In this document: positions 10,871-20,342 of the stretch, piece by piece
Layout: each line of letters starts with the position of its first letter
Position numbering within the stretch: position 1 is the stretch's first letter
DNA from: Chloroflexota bacterium
GTDB lineage: Bacteria; Chloroflexota; Anaerolineae; Aggregatilineales; Phototrophicaceae
DNA: 64,000 nt
Direction: 5' to 3'
Assembly (NCBI GenBank): GCA_011523705.1
Contig: WTGC01000228.1
Coordinates: 1 to 64,000 of the forward strand
Translations under genes and position numbers: made by a program
Notes under the pieces: generated by a model
What the model was told of the DNA's origin: nothing
Databases searched by the model: none
What the model saw: the letters and a program-made list of their open reading frames with translations, nothing else

Positions 10871-11788
10871 ATGCTAATTCACGATATTTTCAAGCCAAAA
10901 CGCCTGAGTTTCTGGGAGTCGCTGAACGCCTGGGTCTTCGTCGCGCCCTGGATACTCGGCTTCATCTTCTTCACCGGGGGACCGATCCTGGCATCGTTTG
11001 TCATCTCCTTCACCGAATGGGACATCGTCAATCCACCGGTCTGGACTGGTTTGGGCAATTACGAGTTGATGCTCAGCGATCCGCTCTTCTTTCAGTCGCT
11101 CAAGGTGACGACGATTTACGCGCTGGTGGCGGTGCCGCTGCAAATCGTGGTCGGGCTCTTCATCGCCATTCTCCTGAATACCAAGATCCGGCTCATCGGC
11201 GTCTATCGCACCTTGTTCTACTTGCCGGCGGTTTTGCCGATTGTGTCGGTGGCGGTGATGTGGCGCTGGATCCTGTCGCGCGATTGGGGTTTGATTAACT
11301 GGTTCTTGTCGGTATTTGGCGTTTATGGTCCCGGCTGGCTGTCGGAGCCGGAGTGGGCCCTGCCGGCGCTGATCCTGATGAGCTTATGGGGCGTCGGCTC
11401 GGGCATGCTGATCTATCTGGCGGGCTTGCAAGGCATCCCGAGCGATCTCTACGAAGCGGCGAAAGTAGACGGCGCGGGCGCATGGGCGTCTTTCGTCTAC
11501 GTCACCTTGCCGATGATCTCGCCCGTGATTCTCTTCCAGCTGGTAGTCGGCTTAATCGCCGCCTTTCAAGTGTTCGCCCAGCCATTCATCATGACCCAGG
11601 GGGGACCGCAAAATTCGACCTTGTTTTATCTGCTGCATCTTTTCCGCAACGCCTTTGAATTTTTCCGGATGGGTTATGCTTCGGCGCTTTCATGGGTCTT
11701 ATTCATGTACATCGCGGTGTTGACGCTGCTGATCTTCCGCTTTTCCGCCGCCTGGGTCTTTTACGAAGGTGAAATAAAAAACGAGTGA
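10871..11788 (+). CDS. sugar ABC transporter permease (MalF/UgpA type)
   Basis: Membrane subunit of a CUT1 sugar importer, 305 residues, with six predicted helices. The EAA loop that docks the ATPase is visible as YEAAKVDGAGAWASF around residue 213. The protein pairs with the MalG-type permease encoded 7 bases downstream. The ATG at 10871 is chosen; a longer reading would start inside a palindromic repeat. No strong ribosome-binding site precedes it, so expression may rely on readthrough from the binding-protein gene. No ATPase gene is linked. Confidence 0.9.
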   Translation: MLIHDIFKPKRLSFWESLNAWVFVAPWILGFIFFTGGPILASFVISFTEWDIVNPPVWTGLGNYELMLSDPLFFQSLKVTTIYALVAVPLQIVVGLFIAILLNTKIRLIGVYRTLFYLPAVLPIVSVAVMWRWILSRDWGLINWFLSVFGVYGPGWLSEPEWALPALILMSLWGVGSGMLIYLAGLQGIPSDLYEAAKVDGAGAWASFVYVTLPMISPVILFQLVVGLIAAFQVFAQPFIMTQGGPQNSTLFYLLHLFRNAFEFFRMGYASALSWVLFMYIAVLTLLIFRFSAAWVFYEGEIKNE

Positions 11789-11795
11789 GCCGCCG

Positions 11796-12674
11796 ATGAC
11801 GCCGATTACCGCTGGGACTTCACTTAAAGTTGCGTCAGCCCAGAAACGCCCGATCGACTGGGCGAAAGTGTTGGCGCATATCATTCTGATCGCCGGCTCG
11901 ATCATGTTCTTGATGCCCTTCATTTATGTCGTATCTACCTCGCTCAAAACCGCTGGCGATGTCTATACCTTCCCGCCCGAGTTCATACCCGATCCCGTTG
12001 CCTGGGAGAACTACCCCGATGCCTTGACCGCGATGCCCTTCGATCGCTTCTTTCTAAATACGATATTCTTGGCGGTGGGGCGGATCTTGGGCCTTACGCT
12101 GAGTTGTTCGCTGGCCGGCTTCGCCTTCGCCAAGCTGCGCTGGAAGGGGCGCAACACAGTCTTCTTCGTCGTGCTCTTGACACTGATGATCCCAACCGAA
12201 GTGACGCTGATACCGCGTTATATTCTCTTCACAAAGCTGGGTTGGATCAATTCTTTCGCGCCGCTGCTGGTGCCGGGTTTCTTCGCCGAGAACGCCTTCT
12301 TCGTCTTCTTGTTTCGGCAGTTTTTTATGACCATGGGGCAAGACCTGATAGACGCGGCGCGCATTGATGGCTGCAGCTTTGCCGGCTTATTCTGGCGAAT
12401 TATTGTTCCGAACGCGAAGCCAGTGTTTGCGGTGGTCGCCATCTACGTCATTCAGAACAATTGGAATTCCTTCCTGCTGCCGATGATTTATCTGACGGAC
12501 AGAGCCAAGTACACGCTTGCGCTCGGTCTGCGACTCTTCAACGAACAGTATTATTCGCAGACCCATCTGCTCATGGCGGCCTCGGTCTTTGTCGTCATCC
12601 CAATCGTCATCTTGTTCTTCTTCATGCAGCGTTACTTCATCCAGGGCGTCGTTTTCACCGGATCGAAAGGATGA
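11796..12674 (+). CDS. sugar ABC transporter permease (MalG/UgpE type)
   Basis: Second membrane subunit, 292 residues and six helices, with the EAA-type loop seen as IDAARIDGCSFAGLFWRI near residue 190 and a C-terminal RYFIQGVVFTGSKG that is typical of MalG-like permeases. It follows its partner by 7 bases and its stop codon overlaps the sulfatase start (ATGA), so all three are probably translated from one message. Confidence 0.92.
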   Translation: MTPITAGTSLKVASAQKRPIDWAKVLAHIILIAGSIMFLMPFIYVVSTSLKTAGDVYTFPPEFIPDPVAWENYPDALTAMPFDRFFLNTIFLAVGRILGLTLSCSLAGFAFAKLRWKGRNTVFFVVLLTLMIPTEVTLIPRYILFTKLGWINSFAPLLVPGFFAENAFFVFLFRQFFMTMGQDLIDAARIDGCSFAGLFWRIIVPNAKPVFAVVAIYVIQNNWNSFLLPMIYLTDRAKYTLALGLRLFNEQYYSQTHLLMAASVFVVIPIVILFFFMQRYFIQGVVFTGSKG

Positions 12675-14110
12675 GTGGCCTGAGCGGCGCAAAGCCAAAT
12701 ATCGTGCTTATCACTTGCGACGAGCTGCGCGCGGATGCCTTGAGCTGCTTTGGCAATCCCGTCGTAAGCACGCCCAATCTTGATGGGCTGGCGGCGCGCG
12801 GCACACGATACGAGCGAGCCTATGCCAACAGCCCCTGGTGCTTGCCCAGCCGCTGCTCGCTGGCGACCGGCTTGTACCCACATCGGAATGGCGCCTACAG
12901 CAACTTCCGCGATGTTGCTCTCGATCCAGAGATTCCAAACATTTATTCGCTGCTGCGTGACGCGGGCTACCACAGCGCGCATATCGGCAAATGCCACTAC
13001 GCGCCGGTGCCCTATGGTCAAACGCGACCGAACCAAACCTTGCCCTATGACGAATTCCGCGACTATTATCTCAACCTGGGCATCGACACGCTCGCACTGC
13101 AGGATGACAAGCAGGTGTCCGTCTGGTTCATGGATGATTACGCGCGCGAGCTTGACGCGGCTGGCTACTTGAGCGCCTACCGCGATGCCGTGTGGAGCAA
13201 AGAGAAGGCGAAAGTCTTCCCGTTCCCCGGTCCGGAAGAATGGCATCCCGACAGCTGGGTCGGCCGCAAAGCCTGCGAGTTGCTGGATTCGTACCCGGCC
13301 GCGCAGCCGCTCTTCCTCTGGGTCTCGTTCAGCGGTCCACATTATCCCTTCGACGCGCCGGCGGAGTATTACGAGCGTGTCGATATGTCGCTTGACGCGC
13401 GCGTCATCAGCGCGACCGAATTCGATGACCCGTCTCGTATCCACCGCGCGACCTTCCACGGCGGCTCCACCGGCGCCATTGATGGGCTGGGAAATGCCCC
13501 GGGCGGCGCAACCAAGAACTTCAGCGAAGTGTACTGGCGAGAGTTGCGGCGGAACTACTTCGCCAATGTTGCGCAGATTGATGATTACATCGGGCGGATT
13601 CTGGCGTCGCTTGATTCGCGTTTTGGCGCAAACACGCTGATCATCTTCACCGCCGATCATGGTGAGATGTTGGGGAATCACGGACTCTGGGGCAAGAACA
13701 ACTGCGCTTATGAAGATGTCTGGAAGGTACCGCTAATCGTGAAGGAACCGGACGATGACGAGCCGCGCGCAAGCGATTCCATGTGCATGTTGGTCGATAT
13801 GTTGCCGACATGTCTGGCGGCCGCCGGCTTGGAGCATGATTTCTGCGACGGCATTCCGCTGCGCGAGCGGATAGATTCAGGCGGCGCCGATTACGTCTAT
13901 GCGGAAGGCGAGGGCTTCCTGGCGGTGAGCGATGGCCGCTTCAAACTGACGCGCGTGGCGCAGGGCGAGCGGCAGCATACCGAGTTGATTGATCTCGAAG
14001 CCGATCCGCATGAGTTCGTGAATCGCGCAAGTGATCCGGCATTGCAGTCGGAGCGAGCGCGATTGGGGGCGGCGATGACTGACCATTTGATGGCGCATTC
14101 CTTGAGATAG
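12671..14110 (+). CDS. sulfatase (arylsulfatase family, type I)
   Basis: Hydrolyses sulfate esters, probably from a sugar. The 479-residue protein has the formylglycine motif C57-L-P-S-R at residues 57-61, so the cysteine should be converted by a formylglycine-generating enzyme encoded elsewhere. The metal-binding aspartate-glutamate segment (ITCDELRADAL) is at 14-24 and the late DHGEMLGNHG near 325. There is no signal peptide in the chosen start, so the enzyme is likely cytoplasmic and acts after import. Its start overlaps the upstream permease stop by ATGA, tying it to the importer and suggesting a sulfated mono- or oligosaccharide as cargo. Exact substrate unknown; choline-sulfatase-like or N-sulfo-sugar sulfohydrolases are alternatives. 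Confidence 0.9.
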   Translation: MSGLSGAKPNIVLITCDELRADALSCFGNPVVSTPNLDGLAARGTRYERAYANSPWCLPSRCSLATGLYPHRNGAYSNFRDVALDPEIPNIYSLLRDAGYHSAHIGKCHYAPVPYGQTRPNQTLPYDEFRDYYLNLGIDTLALQDDKQVSVWFMDDYARELDAAGYLSAYRDAVWSKEKAKVFPFPGPEEWHPDSWVGRKACELLDSYPAAQPLFLWVSFSGPHYPFDAPAEYYERVDMSLDARVISATEFDDPSRIHRATFHGGSTGAIDGLGNAPGGATKNFSEVYWRELRRNYFANVAQIDDYIGRILASLDSRFGANTLIIFTADHGEMLGNHGLWGKNNCAYEDVWKVPLIVKEPDDDEPRASDSMCMLVDMLPTCLAAAGLEHDFCDGIPLRERIDSGGADYVYAEGEGFLAVSDGRFKLTRVAQGERQHTELIDLEADPHEFVNRASDPALQSERARLGAAMTDHLMAHSLR

Positions 14111-14169
14111 GTTCAGCGGACTTGGGCTGGTTTGGCTTTCGGCAGCGCGTTTCTGCCGGCAACATGCGT

Positions 14170-14175
14170 TATAAT
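14170..14175 (+). promoter_or_regulatory. possible -10 box for the nucleoside-importer operon
   Basis: A TATAAT hexamer lies 45 bases before the ATPase start, in the gap after the sulfatase gene. No convincing -35 box is seen, so this is tentative. Confidence 0.35.
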
Positions 14176-14219
14176 CTCGGGCAAATTATGCGCATAGCGA
14201 CAAGCCGAAAGGCGCAAGC

Positions 14220-15761
14220 ATGAGCGAAGCTGCGCCCGTGCTGGAAGTTCGGGGCATTACCAAGCGCTTTCCCGGTGTATTGGCGAACGACAGCGTAGAT
14301 TTGACCCTGCGCAAGAGCCAGGTCCTCGGCTTGCTGGGCGAAAACGGCGCTGGCAAAAGCACGCTGATGAATATGATTTACGGACTATACAAGCCGGACG
14401 AAGGCGAGATCCTGGTGAATGGCGCGCCCGTTCAGATCGCCGGACCGAAAGACGCCATCGAACTCGGCATCGGCATGGTGCATCAGCACTTTCAGCTGGT
14501 GGATGTCTTGACCGTGACCGAGAATGTCATGCTTGGCAATGAGTCCGTCAGTGGTCCATTCTTGCGGCGGGATAGGGCGCGGCGCGAGATTGAGCAGCTT
14601 TCGCGCGAATACGGGCTCGATGTCGATCCGGACGCGCTGATTTCGGATCTTCCTGTGGGCATTCAACAGCGCGTGGAGATCATCAAGGCGCTCTATCGCC
14701 ACGCCGACATCCTCATCCTCGATGAGCCGACCGCGGTGCTCACCCCGCAGGAGACGCGCGGTCTCTTTAAGATCATGCGCACACTGCTGGATAAGGGCGT
14801 CAGCATTATCTTCATCAGCCACAAACTGAAAGAAGTGCTGGAGATCTGTGATGATGTGGTCGTGCTGCGGCGCGGCAAGGTCGCGGGCCATGCCGACCCC
14901 AGCGAATCGACCGAACAGTCGCTGGCATCGCTGATGGTCGGCCGCGATGTCATCCTCGAAGTCGACAAAGCGCGAGCCAGGCCGGGCGACGAAATTCTCA
15001 ACGTGGTCAACTTGCATGTGCACGACGATCGCGGCTTGCCGGCTGTAGAGGGCCTCAGCTTTGCCTTGCAGCGCGGCGAAATCCTGGGCATCGCCGGTGT
15101 GCAGGGCAACGGGCAGACGGAACTGGTGGAGGCGCTGGCTGGCATGCGCCCGGTCGAAGACGGACGCGTCTTCATCAAAGATACCGACATGACAAATGCC
15201 TCTCCGCGCCGAGTCACCGAGCGGGGTGTGGGCCACGTGCCGGAAGATCGCCAGCGTGACGGCTTGGTGGCGAGCTTCACCGTAATGCACAATCTGGTGC
15301 TCTCGACCTATTATCAGAGCGCCTTTTCCCGCGCCATCGTCGTGGACGACCGCGCCATCGCCGACAACGCGCGCGAACTGGTCGACGCATACGATGTGCG
15401 GCCGCCCATCATCAACAATATAGCTGGCGGCTTATCGGGCGGCAATCAGCAGAAGGTCATCGTGGCTCGCGAATTTTCCCGCGATGTGGACCTGCTGATC
15501 GCCTCGCAGCCGACCCGCGGCTTGGATGTCGGCTCCATCGAGTTCATCCACCGGCAGATTGTGCGCATGCGCGATTCCGGCGCCGGCATTCTGCTGGTTT
15601 CTTCAGAATTGGACGAAGTGCTTAGTTTGGCCGATCGGGTGGCGGTCATGTTTGAAGGCGAGATCATCGACATCCTTTCCATTGAAGAAGCCGATCGCGA
15701 TACCGTTGGCATGCGCATGGCTGGCGTCCGCGACGCTGGCCAGGCGGTCGTCGAGGCATGA
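14220..15761 (+). CDS. nucleoside-type ABC transporter ATPase, two-domain (YufO/RbsA-like)
   Basis: Drives import of a nucleoside or related base; 513 residues with two ATPase domains. Domain one has Walker [10 protein letters not shown] near residue 40, a degenerate signature LPVGIQQR, and Walker [11 protein letters not shown] near 163. Domain two has GVQGNGQTE where Walker A should be, with no lysine, and an intact LSGGNQQK signature, as is normal in this family, so only one composite site is fully active. The stop overlaps the next permease start (ATGA). The BMP-type binding protein and permeases of this operon place it with the YufNOPQ/BmpA class and not with ribose importers. Confidence 0.92.
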   Translation: MSEAAPVLEVRGITKRFPGVLANDSVDLTLRKSQVLGLLGENGAGKSTLMNMIYGLYKPDEGEILVNGAPVQIAGPKDAIELGIGMVHQHFQLVDVLTVTENVMLGNESVSGPFLRRDRARREIEQLSREYGLDVDPDALISDLPVGIQQRVEIIKALYRHADILILDEPTAVLTPQETRGLFKIMRTLLDKGVSIIFISHKLKEVLEICDDVVVLRRGKVAGHADPSESTEQSLASLMVGRDVILEVDKARARPGDEILNVVNLHVHDDRGLPAVEGLSFALQRGEILGIAGVQGNGQTELVEALAGMRPVEDGRVFIKDTDMTNASPRRVTERGVGHVPEDRQRDGLVASFTVMHNLVLSTYYQSAFSRAIVVDDRAIADNARELVDAYDVRPPIINNIAGGLSGGNQQKVIVAREFSRDVDLLIASQPTRGLDVGSIEFIHRQIVRMRDSGAGILLVSSELDEVLSLADRVAVMFEGEIIDILSIEEADRDTVGMRMAGVRDAGQAVVEA

Positions 15762-17983
15762 ACGAGTCGCCTCAAGGTCGTCGCGGCGGCATCATCGGCA
15801 TGTGGTCGGGTATCTCCCCGAGTCTCGTGCCGCTGCTGGCGGTTATCACTGCGTTTCTTGCCGGCATCCCCTTGATCACCATCACCGTCAGCGACAATGC
15901 GCTCCAGCCCGATATCGCCGAAGGCTTGCGCGTCTCCTCAACCGCTTATGTCGCGCTGGTCGAGTCGATTACCGGATTGACCATCAATTCGGTGGCCGGG
16001 GTCGATGACTTCGCCGAAATGCGCGCTTATGCCGCCAGCCACGATATCACAACGCGGCGCAGTCTGTCGCGGCAGGCGCGTCCCTTCGAGCGAATTCTTG
16101 AAGTCGGCATGGAAGAGACGCGCGCGTATGGCGAGTTCTTCGCCCGCTACGAAATCGGCGAAGAAGCGGCGACCGCCATCGCCGAGCGCATCCCCACCAT
16201 CCTTGAAGTTGGCGACGAGCGACTGCGTGAGATCAAGCCCCTGCTTGACGATCTGGGCCAGCTCAAACGTTCCGATTCCCGCGCCCTGGCGGAACTGGCT
16301 GCAGACACAGCCGAGCCAAGCGGGGACGCCCTTGCCGAAGCCAGCTCGATTTTTCCGATGCTGGCTGATCTGTCCGCAGCGGAACTGGATCGCGCCTGGG
16401 CGCGTTTGCGCACGATTGATGAATACGGCCAGGTCGCGCTGCTGCGCAGTCACGGCGCTTTGATGACTCTGGACGCCCTGGAGATCGGCCCCGCCAGCCC
16501 CGAAGCCGAGACCATCCAATCAATTGTGGCCGCCGACTACGAGGACGTGCGCGAAGCGATCGAGACGCTCGCGGCGCTGGATGCGCTCGGCATCGAAGAT
16601 CCGGCGGCGCTGGGCGCGCAATTCCGCATCGTCGGCAGAATGTATGAATCGGAATATCTTTTGGGCGCATCCGTCAATGCGGCGCTCGACCAGCAGCTGG
16701 ACGCGGCGCTGGGGCGGCATCTGGTGATTCGCCGGCCCGGCAATCGCGTGCTGAATGCCGATGATCTCGGCGGGGTTACATTCGGCATCCTCAAGAACGA
16801 TCAGGATCTGGAGGTGCTTTTCCTGCGCCTGGGTGATCCCGCGCTGCTCTTCATCCCCTCGAACCTGGAGAAGACGATCGTCCGCGCCATTCCCTTCATC
16901 ATCGCCGGCTTGGCTGTCGGGCTTGGCTTCAAGGCGGGCTTATTCAATATTGGCGCCGAGGGGCAGCTCTACGCCGGGGCGATTGCGGTCGCCGCCTTGG
17001 GCGCCTTCGCGCCGGTGGAGTCGTCGCCTCTCTTTCTGCTGCCGGCGGTGATATTCTTCGGCATCCTGGGCGGCTTTCTTTGGGGCGCGTTGCCCGGCGC
17101 GCTCAAAGCTTATACCGGCGCCCACGAAGTCATCACGACCATCATGTTGAACTTCATCGCCATCTTGATCGTCGACTGGCTGATCAAGTCAGTCGATCCC
17201 GTTATCCTGGGCGATGTGAACGCGAGCGTGCCGAAGACGCCAGTGATTCTGCCGGCGGCGATGCTGCCGACGATGGACACGATCCGCTCGCCGCTAGCGT
17301 TACTGCTGTTGATGGCGGCGGTCGCCCTTGTCGCCTTCCTGCTGAATTACTTGCCCGCCCGCCGCGATAATCCAAGGGCGGCCCGGCGCAGCGGCCTCAT
17401 CTGGGCGGCGGTCATGAGCGGGCTGCAGCTTTTCCTGGTGCTCATCGCCGTCGGCGATCAATCCAAGCTGCATTTCGGCTTCTGGCTGATGATCGCGGCT
17501 GTCTGGCTGACAGACTGGTTCTTGAGGCGCACGACGCTCGGCTTTGAGCTGCGGACCGTGGGCGCCAACCAGAACGCGGCCAAATACGCCGGCATGAGCG
17601 TGCCGCGCAACGTGGTACTGGCGATGGCGCTTAGCGGCATGTTGGCGGGCTTGGCCGGCGCGATCGAGATCAGCGGCGTTGAGCATGAGATGCTGCCGCG
17701 CTTTTTCGCTGGCGTCGGCTTTGACGCCATCGCCGTGGCCCTGCTGGCGCGCAACAATCCCAAGGGCATGGTGTGGGCTGGCTTGCTTTGGGGCGGGCTG
17801 CTTAGCGGCGCGGCGCTGATGCAGATTCGCGCCGATATTTCCATTGATCTGGTGAAGATCGTTCAGGCGCTGATTATTATGTTCGTCGCCGCCGATCAGA
17901 TCATCCGCTTCTTGTGGCGCGTGCCCAAACGCAGCGAAGAAGAAGAGGGCGAGCTGGTCTTCTCGACCGGGTGGGGCAGTTAA
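15758..17983 (+). CDS. nucleoside-type ABC permease with a large N-terminal insertion (YufP-like)
   Basis: A 741-residue membrane subunit, about twice the usual length (350-370). Residues 20-45 form a first helix; residues of about 45-355 are soluble, helical and rich in Glu, Ala and Leu (for example [18 protein letters not shown]), with no close match I can name. The conserved permease core follows from about 365, with [30 protein letters not shown] and the cytoplasmic ATPase-docking segment [22 protein letters not shown] near 590. The core between helices also contains an Arg-rich cytosolic loop near 530-545. It overlaps the ATPase gene by 4 bases and is followed 2 bases later by the second permease. 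Confidence 0.88.
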   Translation: MNESPQGRRGGIIGMWSGISPSLVPLLAVITAFLAGIPLITITVSDNALQPDIAEGLRVSSTAYVALVESITGLTINSVAGVDDFAEMRAYAASHDITTRRSLSRQARPFERILEVGMEETRAYGEFFARYEIGEEAATAIAERIPTILEVGDERLREIKPLLDDLGQLKRSDSRALAELAADTAEPSGDALAEASSIFPMLADLSAAELDRAWARLRTIDEYGQVALLRSHGALMTLDALEIGPASPEAETIQSIVAADYEDVREAIETLAALDALGIEDPAALGAQFRIVGRMYESEYLLGASVNAALDQQLDAALGRHLVIRRPGNRVLNADDLGGVTFGILKNDQDLEVLFLRLGDPALLFIPSNLEKTIVRAIPFIIAGLAVGLGFKAGLFNIGAEGQLYAGAIAVAALGAFAPVESSPLFLLPAVIFFGILGGFLWGALPGALKAYTGAHEVITTIMLNFIAILIVDWLIKSVDPVILGDVNASVPKTPVILPAAMLPTMDTIRSPLALLLLMAAVALVAFLLNYLPARRDNPRAARRSGLIWAAVMSGLQLFLVLIAVGDQSKLHFGFWLMIAAVWLTDWFLRRTTLGFELRTVGANQNAAKYAGMSVPRNVVLAMALSGMLAGLAGAIEISGVEHEMLPRFFAGVGFDAIAVALLARNNPKGMVWAGLLWGGLLSGAALMQIRADISIDLVKIVQALIIMFVAADQIIRFLWRVPKRSEEEEGELVFSTGWGS

Positions 17984-17985
17984 CC

Positions 17986-19290
17986 ATGTCCGCTGTTGGC
18001 AAGCAGAAGAGCGGGCGCCGGCTCGCTTTCAAGCTGACGCGAAAGCGCATCATCGCGGTCCTGCTCCTGCTATTGGGCGCCTTCATTTTCTTCGAATCGA
18101 GCACGCTCGATAGCGAGCTGGTCACGACCTTGACCTTCGAGTCGAGCTCAACTGGCGAAGCGCCCGCTGTCGCCGATATCCCCGTGCCAACTTCGTCCTA
18201 CCTGCTGGTCGTCGGGCTGCTATTCATCGTGACGGGCACGCTCAATCTCTATGAATATGAAATCCCGCGCTGGCGTCGCCTCAGTCTGGCGCTGATGGCG
18301 CTCTGTGGCGCGCTCTTCATCCCGACCGTCATCATCGCCGCCGCGGCTGGCAACGACACCAACCTCACCACGATCATCGCCGAGAGCCTGCGCCTGGCGA
18401 CGCCGCTTGCGATCGGCGCCTTTGCCGGCATTTGGTGCGAGCGCGCCGGCGTCGTCAATATCGCCATCGAAGGCATGATGCTTTTCGCCGCCTGCTTCGG
18501 CTTTACGACGCTATTCTTCCTGCGCGGCACGGCGCTGCCATTAGAGACGGCGCAGCTGCTAGCGGTGATTATCGGCCTGCTCGCCGGCGGCTTGATCGCC
18601 TTGCTGCATGGCTGGCTTTCGATAACCTTCCGCACCGATCAAATCGTCAGCGGCACCGTCATCAATATTCTCGCGGTCGGCGTAACCAGCTTCGTGCGCC
18701 GCGAATACCTGCTATCGACCGAAGCGGGCGCGGCCAAGCTGGGCAATTTCGCCATCCCGATACTGAGCGACTTGCCCGTGATCGGCGAGGCCATCTTCAC
18801 CAACCAGCCGATTTTCTTCATGATGTTTGTCATGCTAGCCATCACCCATATCGTGATGTTTTATACGCGCTGGGGCTTGCGGACGCGCGCAGTCGGCGAG
18901 CACCCGCACGCCGCCGACACGCTGGGCATCAATGTCAATCGGACGCGCTGGATCAACGTATTCATCAGCGGCATGATCGCTGGTTTGGCCGGCGCCTGGT
19001 TCTCGCTGGAAGCCACGGGCAGCTTCAACGATGGCATGACGCGCGGCGCTGGCTTCATCGCGCTGGCGGCGATGATTTTCGGCAAGTGGACGCCAATCGG
19101 CGCATTCGGCGCGGCATTGCTCTTCGGCTTCTCCGATTCGCTGGGCATCCGCCTGCAAATGGTCGGCGTCGGCTTCCCGGTGCAGTTTCTCCAGATGGTG
19201 CCTTATGCGGTGACGCTGGTCGTGCTGGCCGGCTTCATCGGGCGCGCCAGTCCGCCAAAGGCGGTGGGCCAGCCCTACGTGAAAGAATAA
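17986..19290 (+). CDS. nucleoside-type ABC permease (YufQ-like)
   Basis: Second membrane subunit, 434 residues, with two extra N-terminal helices (about residues 20-40 and 65-90) before the conserved core that begins near ESLRLATPLAIGAFAGIWCERAG. The ATPase-docking region reads RWGLRTRAVGEHPHAADTLGI near residue 297, which is characteristic of this BMP-linked permease class. The ATG at 17986 is 2 bases after the previous stop; a longer in-frame start would lie inside the upstream gene. Together with the ATPase and the downstream BMP protein it forms one importer. Confidence 0.9.
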   Translation: MSAVGKQKSGRRLAFKLTRKRIIAVLLLLLGAFIFFESSTLDSELVTTLTFESSSTGEAPAVADIPVPTSSYLLVVGLLFIVTGTLNLYEYEIPRWRRLSLALMALCGALFIPTVIIAAAAGNDTNLTTIIAESLRLATPLAIGAFAGIWCERAGVVNIAIEGMMLFAACFGFTTLFFLRGTALPLETAQLLAVIIGLLAGGLIALLHGWLSITFRTDQIVSGTVINILAVGVTSFVRREYLLSTEAGAAKLGNFAIPILSDLPVIGEAIFTNQPIFFMMFVMLAITHIVMFYTRWGLRTRAVGEHPHAADTLGINVNRTRWINVFISGMIAGLAGAWFSLEATGSFNDGMTRGAGFIALAAMIFGKWTPIGAFGAALLFGFSDSLGIRLQMVGVGFPVQFLQMVPYAVTLVVLAGFIGRASPPKAVGQPYVKE

Positions 19291-19464
19291 CGAGGCTTAG
19301 TAGCCCGCTTTCCGCAGCGTACAGGAATGTCCTGGCTCTGTGGATGGATTCGCCACAAGCACAGAACCCGTCCATTGCTCCATTTGAACATTTTGGTCAG
19401 AAGGCCGCGAATCAAAGGGTTGCGCAAGCGCCCTTGTTGATTTTCGTCCTTGGAGAGTGATATA

Positions 19465-19950
19465 GTGAAATTAGGTAATTTCGTTTGCGAGGCGCAGGCA
19501 GCAATCCAGTTCGCGAATCAAGCGCAGATATCAGGGCGGGTAGCGATGAATGAAGATTCGAATGCTAAGGTAGTTGGCAAGGGCGGCATCAGCATGTTGC
19601 GCGGGGGCACGGCGCTTTCGAGCAGCAATGTTGACGCAAAAGGGCTCTCGCTGAAACTCGCCGTGATCCCGCCCGGCGCCGTAATTCCCGCCCATCTCCA
19701 CGTCGATTTTGAGACGATGATTTATATGCTCGAGGGACGCGTGCGGCATGAGTATGGCGACGGATGCAAACTGGTCATGGAAAACAGAGCAGGTGATTTT
19801 CTGTTCATTGAGCCGGGCGTGCCGCATGAAGTATACAATCTGAGCGATACCGAGCCCGCTGTGGCGATCATCGCGCGTTCGGCGCCCGATGAGCGAGAGC
19901 AGACCATTCCCTACGACCGTGATGCGGCGCTGATGGCGGAGGAGGAATAG
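19465..19950 (+). CDS. cupin-domain protein
   Basis: A single-domain cupin of 161 residues. The metal-site motifs are visible: PAHLHVDFETMIYMLEG, with the His-x-His cluster partly kept (HLH) and the glutamate, and PGVPHEVYN with the second-motif histidine. Such proteins often bind a metal and a small ligand, or act as isomerases or sensors; the function is not known here. Start choice: GTG at 19465 has GGAGAG 7 bases before it. An ATG at 19546 begins closer to the conserved fold and is the main alternative. It sits between the nucleoside permeases and the binding protein, so a link to nucleoside or sugar metabolism is possible. Confidence 0.75.
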   Translation: MKLGNFVCEAQAAIQFANQAQISGRVAMNEDSNAKVVGKGGISMLRGGTALSSSNVDAKGLSLKLAVIPPGAVIPAHLHVDFETMIYMLEGRVRHEYGDGCKLVMENRAGDFLFIEPGVPHEVYNLSDTEPAVAIIARSAPDEREQTIPYDRDAALMAEEE

Positions 19951-20342
19951 ATTCCGGAAGAAGCTTCGCGATGGCAAATGGGAGTGGCTCGCTTAATTCG
20001 GTTCTCAGCCCCTTTTCTGGTCGCGCAGTCGCTAACAGATCCGCAGTCGCATTCTGCTCGCTTGGTCGAGGCGAGAAGAAGAACAACCGCGAAGGTAGAA
20101 CGAATACGAATAAGAGCAGTTTTTCTATCATGACTTTGTGCCTCTTATCTGATAAATCCCTTTGCCTGTGCCAGGAGCCGGTTTGTCGTACTGTGTGAGC
20201 GCGGTTGGTTCTTTTCGTTGCCGCCGAGCGGCTGTTCGAGGCAACCCCGCAATCCACAGCTACATTGAAAATCAGCCCCCAGAATAGTAAAGTAAGTGCG
20301 GTAATCGAACTTCGCAATCGAGTCTTCTCAGGAGAAGATGTC
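19951..20342. other. 392-base gap before the BMP gene
   Basis: No convincing gene. A 75-codon open frame at 19971-20198 looks random (serine- and cysteine-rich, no ribosome-binding site). The region is less GC-rich than the surroundings and likely holds the promoter for the strongly expressed binding protein, but no clear -35/-10 pair can be named. Confidence 0.5.

Noticed and set aside
19971-20198. 75-codon open frame before the BMP gene
   Set aside because: Composition looks random, with no ribosome-binding site and no similarity.
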